This document shows, piece after piece, positions 9,298 through 15,784 of a stretch of 39,277 nt of DNA. A program made the position numbers and the translations under genes. The notes under the pieces are model-generated. The model did not search any database and was not told the DNA's origin. It was given only the letters and a program-made list of their open reading frames with translations. Each line of letters starts with the position of its first letter. The first letter of the stretch is position 1. The DNA lies in NCBI GenBank assembly GCA_900539715.1, contig UQDA01000024.1, positions 1-39,277 of the forward strand, in the 5' to 3' direction. The stretch comes from an uncultured Lachnospiraceae bacterium (GTDB lineage: Bacteria; Bacillota; Clostridia; Lachnospirales; Lachnospiraceae).

Positions 9298-10460
9298 TTA
9301 ATGGAGGTTAAATTCCACGTTGTCAGTCATCATTTTCCAGATGATTCTGACGAGCTTGCCGGCACAGTGCCCAAGGGCATTATAGTGAGTCCGGCCTTCC
9401 GCCATCTTGGCTTTATAGTAAGCCTTGAAGGTGGCATTGCTTTTAACAGCATTGTGAGCTGCATTAACAAGTGCATATCTGAGGACTTTAGAGCCACGTT
9501 TGGACATTCTGGTTTTCTTAGCCTGAAAGTTTCCTGACTGATAGACAGAAGGATCTAAACCGGCATATGCAAGCAGCTTGTTGGGGCTGGAGAAACGGTG
9601 GATATCACCGATTTCGCCAAGTATCATTCCTCCATTGATATATCCGATACCAGGAATGGTCATAATGACAGAATCATTGAATTTCATGATTTCCGTCATT
9701 TCAGCTTCAACTCTTTCTAATTGGCTATCGAGTAACTCTATTTGTTGAATTGTGTGAGTTACCTAGATAGAGAACTGTCGCTGGCACCGACAGACTTCTG
9801 TGCGAGAACTCTTAACTGCTGAGCCATCTCTTTGTTAAAGCGTCCATGGGAGTTCACTTTGAGAAGATGAGCCAGATGAGTCATATGCATAGAAGCGATA
9901 GCTCCCGGTGTTGGCGCTTCTTTTAGAAGCGCATAGACAGATTTTTGATGCAGACCTGATTTGAAGAAATACTGCAATTCAGGGAATATCTCGTCCACGT
10001 AAGAAGTCAGCTGAATCTTTAAGCGGGTTCGTTGCTTAATGGTTTTCTGACGGAATCATCCAAGGGCTTTTAAGTCCATCAGATCAAGATCATAAAAGGT
10101 CACAAACCTAAGAGGTTCCTGTATCATAAGAGTTTTGCAAATGATGAATGTGTCGACTTTGTCAGTCTTCGTTTTGCGAATGTTGTTCTTACGCATAGTA
10201 GAAGTCTTGATGGGGTTCAACACACACACTTTGTAATTCTTAGCAACAAGATATCGAACAAGGTTGTCGCCGTAGTGTGCCGTCGATTCAAGACCAATGA
10301 TGAGGCTGTCCTTGTCTAGAGGATCTAGCTTGGAAAGCAGCAATTGGAAGCCATCATTGTCATTTGTAAATTTGAACGGCTTGATTAGTTCTTCACCATC
10401 AGAAGATATGGCTGAGGCAAAGTGATTGAGTTTGGCAATGTCAATACCTACGTAAATCAT
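9298..10460 (-). pseudogene. IS110-family DEDD transposase, nonsense plus frameshift
   Basis: The minus-strand start at 10460 has GGGAGG upstream and encodes MIYVGIDIAK. The RuvC-like catalytic residues D7, E58 (IIGLEST), D100 and D103 (KTDKVD) are intact. An in-frame TGA at 10056-10058 replaces what would be CGA (arginine) in ALGRFRQK. The frame then continues unchanged to about 9760, where a small indel shifts it. The last third (9298-9699) holds the Transposase_20 domain with the expected catalytic serine in YQSGNF and the conserved RGSKVLRYALV. The full protein would be about 387 residues. The element cannot transpose unless a helper acts in trans. Confidence 0.88.
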
Positions 10461-10726
10461 GAGGTTGTACCTCCCTTTCTAAAGTCTGATACCGTGATAT
10501 CCCCCAGCGATTATCATCGTAGACTTGATGGAAATAAATACTCGGATTACTCCGGCAACATCCAGCTATAAACAATTCAGATAAAGGTAGCGGCAATACA
10601 CTCCTTCGAGTAGTCAAAGCTACAGGGAAAAATCAAAAGTCCACAGTATCTGAATGTATTGAACCACGATATTAAAAGAAAGGAAACATGTGATAATTAA
10701 CTTCCTAATTATCATACAAGGTTTAT
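10461..10726 (-). ncRNA. Candidate bridge RNA region of the IS110 element
   Basis: The 266 bases upstream of the transposase start contain no reading frame but have nested pairing potential. ATTCAGATA (10575-10583) pairs with TATCTGAAT (10647-10655). Inside it GTAGC (10587-10591) pairs with GCTAC (10619-10623), and a small CTC/GAG hairpin (10601-10610) sits at the tip. Known biology: IS110 elements such as IS621 express a structured bridge RNA from a non-coding end, with loops that pair to donor and target DNA. The assignment here rests on position, length and structure only. Loop-to-target complementarity was not established. Confidence 0.45.
10691..10714 (+). repeat. AT-rich inverted repeat at the right end of the IS
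   Basis: TGATAATTA (10691-10699) and TAATTATCA (10706-10714) are perfect 9-bp arms around a 6-base loop. The repeat lies at the IS end, directly before the AAGG that now serves permease 2. It could be an IS-end structure or a weak mRNA hairpin. Confidence 0.5.
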
Positions 10727-11623
10727 ATGAGAACAAGACAAGATAGAATATTTCAGATAATTGGTCATGCAATTATGATCCTGCTGTCTCTGTGTGCTGT
10801 TGTTCCGTTGATTCTTCTGGTGATTTCTTCTATTACGGACAATGACACTCTGGTGCGTAACGGTTATTCCTTTTTCCCGGAAAAGCTGAGCCTTTATGCA
10901 TATGAATATATTTTTAAAACAGGAAGCTCGGTGATCCGTGCCTATGGTATTTCTATTGCACTGACTGTGGTGGGAACGATATTAGCACTGGCAATTACAA
11001 CGTTACTGGCATACGCCATATCGAAGAAGGATCTGCCGGGAAGAGGCCTATTAACATTTTATGTGTTTTTAACCATGCTGTTTAATGGCGGATTGGTTCC
11101 TACATATCTGAATTATACGAATACCTTTGGTATTAAAAATACCTTCTGGGCGCTTTTAATCCCAGGACTTGTTACAAATGGATTTTATATTCTGCTGATG
11201 AAATCCTATTTTTCAACCAGTATTCCATATGAAATTACGGAAGCGGCAATTATTGATGGAGCAAATGAATATCAGGTATTTGGAAGAGTTGTTGTACCAC
11301 TGGCAAAGCCGATCATTGCTACTATAGGATTATTCGCAGGGATTGGCTACTGGAATGACTGGCAGAATGGTTATATTTATCTGACAAAGAGAACTGACCT
11401 GTATTCCATTCAGAATTTACTGAATCGTATGATTCAGAATATCCAGTATCTGACACAGAACAGTTCAAGCATTAAAAATGCCGATGCAGGTCTGGCAGCA
11501 ATTCCATCTGTATCAGTCAGAATGGCTATGGCTGTTGTAGGTATTCTTCCGATATTATTAATTTATCCGTTTGTACAAAGTAATTTTGTTAAGGGAATTA
11601 CTCTTGGGGGAGTAAAGGGATAA
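10727..11623 (+). CDS. Carbohydrate ABC transporter permease 2 (LplC/YtcP type)
   Basis: 298 residues, six predicted transmembrane segments beginning IIGHAIMILLSLCAVVPLIL. The EAA loop is at about 169-195 (EITEAAIIDGANEYQVFGRV, then VVPLAKP). It is the partner of permease 1. The coding frame appears complete because the insertion element regenerated the ATG at its edge. The native ribosome-binding site, however, has been moved 1.5 kb away. The only nearby replacement is AAGG at 10718-10721 from the IS end. Translation is therefore probably weaker than originally, and transcription must cross the IS. If this subunit is under-produced the whole importer suffers. Confidence 0.9.
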   Translation: MRTRQDRIFQIIGHAIMILLSLCAVVPLILLVISSITDNDTLVRNGYSFFPEKLSLYAYEYIFKTGSSVIRAYGISIALTVVGTILALAITTLLAYAISKKDLPGRGLLTFYVFLTMLFNGGLVPTYLNYTNTFGIKNTFWALLIPGLVTNGFYILLMKSYFSTSIPYEITEAAIIDGANEYQVFGRVVVPLAKPIIATIGLFAGIGYWNDWQNGYIYLTKRTDLYSIQNLLNRMIQNIQYLTQNSSSIKNADAGLAAIPSVSVRMAMAVVGILPILLIYPFVQSNFVKGITLGGVKG

Positions 11624-11661
11624 ATGTAAATGCCAGTTGACGGAGAAGGAGAACTTAAATT

Positions 11662-13605
11662 ATGGCAAAACGATATCATGTAGCAAAATATGGAAATAAT
11701 AAAAACCCTGGAACAAAGGAGCAGCCATTTCTTACAATACAGAAAGCAGCAGAAGCAGCCCGGCCTGGTGACACCGTGATCATTCATGAGGGCGAATACC
11801 GTGAATGGGTAAAACCGCTTATAGGAGGCATTGATAGTAATACAAGGATTACCTATGAAACAGCGGAAGGCGAACATGCTGTTATTAAGGGATCTGAAGT
11901 GGCAGATCACTGGGAAAAGTATCGTGGAACCATATGGAAAACTGAAATTCCCAATGAAATATTTGGAGATTATAATCCGTATGAACAGGAAATATTCGGG
12001 GATTGGCTGGTAGATCCAAGAAATTACACGATACATACGGGAGATGTTTATCTAGATGGAAAATCCTTTTACGAAGCGGCTGATATGAAAGAACTAGAAA
12101 ATCCACAGATGCTTTATGCTTCCAGACTGGAAACATGGGCTTGTAGGGAAGAGAAGATCTGGGAGCCGGAGAATACAATATATAAATGGCTGGCGGAGGT
12201 TAACGATGATGTAACGATAATTTATGCAAACTTCCATGAAAAAAATCCTCAGGAACACCTGGTCGAGATAAATGTAAGAAAATGCTGCTTTTACCCGGAT
12301 AAGACCGGTGTGGATTATATTACCGTGCGGGGATTGGAAATGGCACAGGCAGCCACACCATGGGTTCCTCCGACTGCAGATCAGCCGGGACTTTTAGGAC
12401 CAAACTGGAGTAAGGGATGGATTATAGAGAATAACATCATTCATGACTCCAAATGCAGTGGAATCAGTCTTGGAAAAGAGGCTTCTACAGGAGATAATGA
12501 TTATAGTAAATGGAAAAGAAAGCCGGGATACCAGTATCAGTTGGAGGCGGTTTTCCGTGCTAAAAAGATTGGATGGAGTAAAGAGAAGATAGGTTCCCAT
12601 ATTGTCAGAAATAATCGTATCTATGATTGTGGACAAAATGGTATTGTTGGTCATTTGGGGTGTATATTCAGTGAAATCTATCATAATGAAATTTATAATA
12701 TTGCGGTGAAGCATGAGTTTTACGGACATGAAATTGGAGGAATCAAGCTTCATGCAGCAATTGATGTACAGATTCATGATAACTACATTCATCATTGCAG
12801 TCTGGGAACATGGCTTGACTGGCAGGCACAGGGGACAAGGGTAAGTAGAAATATATATGTGGAAAATAACCGGGATTTATTTGTTGAGGTATCTCATGGG
12901 CCGTATATTGTGGATAACAATATTTTTGCTTCTCCGTATAATCTGGATATTGCCTCTTCCGGAGGGGCCTATATTCATAATCTCTGCTGCGGACTTATGA
13001 GAATATATACCGTCATGAACCGTTCTACACCGTATCATCTTGCACATTCTACGGATGTACTGGGAACTTCTCCGATTTATGGAGGAGATGACCGGTTTTT
13101 ACAGAATATTTTTGTGGGAGGTGGGGAAGAGGAACATTATGGTACAGATTCCTATAATGGCTATCCGGCTTCCTTTGAAGAATATCTGCAGCGTATACGG
13201 GATAAAGGTCCCGGAGATGTGGAAATTTATGAGCAGATCCGGCAGCCTGCAATGATTCGTGGAAATGTATATCTGAAGGGTGCAAAGCCCTGTGACACGG
13301 AAAAGATTTATATGGAGGATCAGATGGATCCGCAGGTAATGATCGAAGAAGACGGACAGGAAATTTATTTAAAAATGTGCCTTCCTTCTGGATGTATGGA
13401 ATTAGAGACCGGAATCATTGACTCTAGGGAACTTGGAAGAGCGAGAACACCGGAAGCAGTTTTTGAGTCTCCGGACGGAACGCCAGTTTTGTTTTTGACT
13501 GATCTTTCGGGGAAGGAAAGAGGAGAGCATCCTCTACCGGGGCCGGTGGATGGACTGGTGCCTGGTAAACTGAATATGATAAAGATCTGGGAAAGAAATT
13601 ACTGA
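11662..13605 (+). CDS. Beta-xylosidase, GH120 (parallel beta-helix)
   Basis: 647 residues without a signal peptide. The sequence follows the known GH120 beta-xylosidase XylC of Thermoanaerobacterium closely, as I recall it: the opening YHVAKYG, the block MAQAATPWVPPTADQPG, and the helix repeats GPNWSKGWIIENNIIHDSKC and GHEIGGIKLHAAIDVQIHD. The two catalytic carboxylates reported for that enzyme (D382 and E405, 23 apart) correspond to D386 in GTWLDW and E409 in LFVEVSHGP, also 23 apart. It would release xylose from the non-reducing end of xylo-oligosaccharides in the cytoplasm. GAGAAGGAG precedes the ATG at 11662, 38 bases after permease 2, so it is the last gene of the operon. Confidence 0.88.
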   Translation: MAKRYHVAKYGNNKNPGTKEQPFLTIQKAAEAARPGDTVIIHEGEYREWVKPLIGGIDSNTRITYETAEGEHAVIKGSEVADHWEKYRGTIWKTEIPNEIFGDYNPYEQEIFGDWLVDPRNYTIHTGDVYLDGKSFYEAADMKELENPQMLYASRLETWACREEKIWEPENTIYKWLAEVNDDVTIIYANFHEKNPQEHLVEINVRKCCFYPDKTGVDYITVRGLEMAQAATPWVPPTADQPGLLGPNWSKGWIIENNIIHDSKCSGISLGKEASTGDNDYSKWKRKPGYQYQLEAVFRAKKIGWSKEKIGSHIVRNNRIYDCGQNGIVGHLGCIFSEIYHNEIYNIAVKHEFYGHEIGGIKLHAAIDVQIHDNYIHHCSLGTWLDWQAQGTRVSRNIYVENNRDLFVEVSHGPYIVDNNIFASPYNLDIASSGGAYIHNLCCGLMRIYTVMNRSTPYHLAHSTDVLGTSPIYGGDDRFLQNIFVGGGEEEHYGTDSYNGYPASFEEYLQRIRDKGPGDVEIYEQIRQPAMIRGNVYLKGAKPCDTEKIYMEDQMDPQVMIEEDGQEIYLKMCLPSGCMELETGIIDSRELGRARTPEAVFESPDGTPVLFLTDLSGKERGEHPLPGPVDGLVPGKLNMIKIWERNY

Positions 13606-13609
13606 TAAA

Positions 13610-13653
13610 AATCCTCTCATGTCGTGTTTTATGAATTATGGCATGAGAGGATT
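13610..13653. terminator. Long inverted repeat after the GH120 gene
   Basis: AATCCTCTCATG (13610-13621) pairs perfectly with CATGAGAGGATT (13642-13653), 12 bp with a 20-base loop. The run of T expected after an intrinsic terminator is weak on the plus strand. It lies between convergent genes and probably acts as a terminator or 3' stabiliser in either direction. Confidence 0.5.
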
Positions 13654-13676
13654 CTGGTATTTGATTGTGTGATTAA

Positions 13677-14497
13677 TCAGGCTTGCTCGATAGGACTATA
13701 ATTAATTTTCACATGAATGTCCTGATTATAGTTGCCAAAATTTTTACCATAAATCGTCAGTCCACCGACATTTGCAGAATCCTCATTAACGGCAAGACGA
13801 AATTTAATGGTATCATGATCACCCAGATTTAACTGGTGGATATTTACATCAAGAATCTGCAACCCATCAATATAAGTTCCTTTACTGTTAATAACAAGGA
13901 GCTTTAGCAGCTCATGCTGATTCCAGTTGGGATTCCCCCATTTCGGCGTGAAAATACCCTTTGTTTCTCCAAAGTCACCTGGGCTTGTCCATATTCCCAC
14001 AAACACGTCATTCAGATAAAAGGAAATATCAGAAGGCCACATCTCATTAATTCCATGAGCCTCACTGGATAATTCAGCAGAGACAGTAATCTCACGATTT
14101 TTTAACGGTGTGGGATGAAATTAGGGATCATATACTCAATATAACCTTTAGTAAACCACAGAATATCGGCATCGTATCGGTCAGGATGTGCAAAATATCT
14201 GGAATCATCCACCTCACCGATAATCTTTGAAGAGGAAGCGAGTCCACAGGTAGGATAGACTTCATAATTGGTATAATGTCCGATTTTAATTTCTGTCACG
14301 TAAGTATTCTGAGGTTCTTTTTCCAACTCAAGATTAATGAGTATTTTGTCAAGATGTACGGAGTAGATTTTCTGGTTGCCATGTCCCTCTGATTCATTCG
14401 ATATATGAATAATTCCACATTTCTCCAGCTTTTTGATATGGCTTGTTAAGGCTCCGTTTGTAATATTCAGTTTGCTTGCTAGCTCGTTCATATTCAT
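13677..14497 (-). pseudogene. ArsR-type transcriptional regulator with ligand domain, frameshifted and N-terminally truncated
   Basis: The minus-strand frame from 14497 encodes most of a winged helix (MNELASKLNITNGALTSHIK, then KLEKCGII), lacking the usual first helix. It continues into a sensing region until a frameshift near 14110. Losing one base there turned NFIPTPLKNREITV into NFIPHR-stop. The second frame carries the C-terminal beta-sandwich (MWPSDISFYLNDVFVGIWTS and VGGLTIYGKNFGNYNQDI), ending at 13677. Proteins of this architecture, about 300 residues, are found beside arabinofuranosidase loci in Lachnospiraceae; this is general knowledge rather than a search result. A working copy would presumably have regulated the neighbouring pentose genes. 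Both lesions make it unlikely to function. Confidence 0.75.
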
Positions 14498-14530
14498 GGC
14501 CCAATGTCATTTAGTTAGTGTTGTGCATCT

Positions 14531-14568
14531 AAAATGGTTAGATTTCTAATTAGGGGTCTAACCATTTT
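14531..14568. repeat. AT-rich 12-bp inverted repeat
   Basis: AAAATGGTTAGA (14531-14542) and TCTAACCATTTT (14557-14568) are perfect arms with a 14-base loop, followed by TT on the plus strand. AAAATGGTT recurs a third time at 14573-14581. The repeat lies where the AT-rich sugar locus gives way to the GC-richer carboxypeptidase gene and just upstream of the truncated regulator. It could be an old operator, a weak terminator or a scar of rearrangement. Confidence 0.5.
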
Positions 14569-14663
14569 TTATAAAATGGTTGACAAATACACTAAAATGT
14601 GCGGTCGCTCTCGCTATTAAGATGTTTTTAAGAATTTGGCAAATGAATATTGAAATCCTGCGT

Positions 14664-14698
14664 ATTTCTGTCTGTTACAATTGATACAAGACAGAAAT
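14664..14698 (+). promoter_or_regulatory. Dyad operator over a likely extended -10 promoter of the carboxypeptidase gene
   Basis: ATTTCTGTC (14664-14672) and GACAGAAAT (14690-14698) are perfect 9-bp inverted arms with a 17-base centre. TG-T-TACAAT at 14673-14681, between the arms, matches an extended -10 element. A protein bound to the dyad would cover the transcription start. The regulator is unknown. Confidence 0.45.
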
Positions 14699-14748
14699 AT
14701 TTGTCCGTGTTTGCAGCATGCGGCAGATAAAAGGAAAAGAGGCAAGGG

Positions 14749-15495
14749 ATGAGCAGGAGAAAAACGACAGAACAAAGAAGAGGAAAGAAAAGAAAACACG
14801 GGACTCGGCTGTTTTTTACGGCGGTAATGATCGGCGCGATAGCGGTCGGAGGGATGGTGTGGCGCGCGGAGCGCAAACCGGAAAAGGCTGTTCCGAATAT
14901 ACAGCAAAGAGAAAACATCGATGAAGCCGCGGGAAATACCGGAAATCCTGCGGAAAGCGCCGACTGGAATCTGACGCTGGTCAATCGCAGTAATCCGGTA
15001 CCGGAAAATTGGGAGGTCGAGCTGGTAGAGGTAGAGGGCGGAGAGCGCGTGGATAAACGGATTTATGATCCGCTGATGAAAATGCTGAATGACGCGAAAC
15101 AGGCGAATCAGGGACAGCTTCCGGCAGTGGTATCGGGATATCGGACATCCGAAAATCAGCAGAGTCTTTATGAGGAAAAGATAAAAAAGTACAGATGGGA
15201 AGGCTATTCTGAGAAAAAGGCAAAGGAGCTTGCCGCTCAATGGGTCGCCCTGCCGGGGTACAGCGAGCATCAGCTCGGGATAGCGGTGGATATCAACGGG
15301 GCTGTATACGACCTTTATCTGTGGCTGCAGGAAAACAGCTATCGGTATGGCTTTATCTTCCGCTATCCGGGAGAAAAAACAGAGATAACAGGAACCGCAG
15401 AGGAGGTATGGCATTACCGGTATGTGGGGGAGGAAGCCGCGCACAGGATGTATGAGCAGGGCGTTTGTCTGGAGGAATATATAGAGGGGAAATAA
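14749..15495 (+). CDS. D-alanyl-D-alanine carboxypeptidase, VanY/M15B family
   Basis: 248 residues with a basic N-terminus and one membrane anchor (about 20-40, TRLFFTAVMIGAIAVGGMVW), placing the enzyme outside the membrane at the cell wall. The M15B zinc site is complete: SEHQLGIAVD with H174 and D181, and EVWH with catalytic E219 and H222. SGYRT at about 128-132 is the usual substrate-side motif. It trims the terminal D-Ala of peptidoglycan stem peptides. A monocistronic unit, with a terminator 9 bases after the stop and no vancomycin-resistance genes beside it, so housekeeping wall maturation is more likely than resistance. Its GC-rich codons differ from both neighbours. Confidence 0.9.
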   Translation: MSRRKTTEQRRGKKRKHGTRLFFTAVMIGAIAVGGMVWRAERKPEKAVPNIQQRENIDEAAGNTGNPAESADWNLTLVNRSNPVPENWEVELVEVEGGERVDKRIYDPLMKMLNDAKQANQGQLPAVVSGYRTSENQQSLYEEKIKKYRWEGYSEKKAKELAAQWVALPGYSEHQLGIAVDINGAVYDLYLWLQENSYRYGFIFRYPGEKTEITGTAEEVWHYRYVGEEAAHRMYEQGVCLEEYIEGK

Positions 15496-15503
15496 TTGTT
15501 TAT

Positions 15504-15528
15504 AAGGGACCTTGAGGGTCCTTTTTTA
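15504..15528 (+). terminator. Intrinsic terminator of the carboxypeptidase gene
   Basis: GGACC (15507-15511) pairs with GGTCC (15517-15521), extended outward by G-U and A-U pairs, and is followed by TTTTTT. Confidence 0.8.
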
Positions 15529-15613
15529 TTTGAGATTCTATTAGTTTATCAAACTTTTCTTATCAATATAAAAGATTATGATAGAACGTTTAGGAGTGGA
15601 GGCATTGTTCAGC

Positions 15614-15699
15614 GCGAGTAGCTACCTGTGTTATTTGTAATTTCATATATAAAAATAATGCGAGTATAGATAATTTTTACGAATAATTTACTGCGAGTA
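15614..15699. repeat. Three direct copies of GCGAGTA in the leader of the ABC operon
   Basis: GCGAGTA occurs at 15614-15620, 15660-15666 and 15693-15699, each followed by a similar AGCTA/TAGAT/GATAG tract. The 250 bases around contain no plausible gene. Spacings (46 and 33) are not helical multiples. The copies may be regulator half-sites or chance. Confidence 0.3.
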
Positions 15700-15719
15700 G
15701 ATAGTAGTGGTGAAAAGCA

Positions 15720-15749
15720 CATTGTAAAATGAACAATGTTCTTACAATG
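15720..15749. promoter_or_regulatory. Nested palindrome upstream of the Dpp-type operon
   Basis: Outer arms CATTGTAA (15720-15727) and TTACAATG (15742-15749) enclose inner arms GAAC and GTTC around AAT, giving a 30-base near-perfect two-level palindrome. It ends 35 bases before the operon start and contains TTGTAA and TACAAT spaced by 15 bases, a short spacer for a promoter. Likely an operator or a 5' UTR hairpin. No cognate regulator is visible in the window. Confidence 0.5.
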
Positions 15750-15784
15750 GAATATGAAATAGAATAAAGAAGGAGAACTACGGG

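Larger units (their letters stand above)
9170..10726 (-). mobile_element. IS110-family insertion sequence, degenerate
   Basis: About 1.56 kb carrying a single disrupted DEDD transposase on the minus strand. The ends are proposed from the 5-base direct repeat TATGA shared by both flanks (9170-9174 and 10726-10730). Removing one copy plus the intervening DNA restores a perfect permease 2 translation start 10 bases after permease 1. No terminal inverted repeats are evident, as expected for IS110. The shared bases fit either a recombination core or a short target duplication. Orientation is opposite to the host operon. Exact ends could be off by a few bases because of the shared repeat. Confidence 0.75.

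Noticed and set aside
9301..9537. Plus-strand 78-codon frame over the transposase end
   Set aside because: It is the complement of the Transposase_20 domain and has no ribosome site.
959..10058. Recoding of stop codons (TAG in GH27, TGA in the transposase)
   Set aside because: Both genes also have frameshifts, and intact genes in the window use TGA and TAG as normal terminators. Ordinary decay explains them.
14617..15444. Long minus-strand open frame of 275 codons opposite the carboxypeptidase gene
   Set aside because: Rich in Arg, Ser, His and Pro with no motif, and lies opposite an intact M15B enzyme with its active site. It reflects the GC-rich codons of the real gene.
14749..15495. Vancomycin-resistance role for the VanY-type gene
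   Set aside because: No vanS/vanR, ligase or dehydrogenase genes are nearby, and the gene is a single unit with its own terminator.
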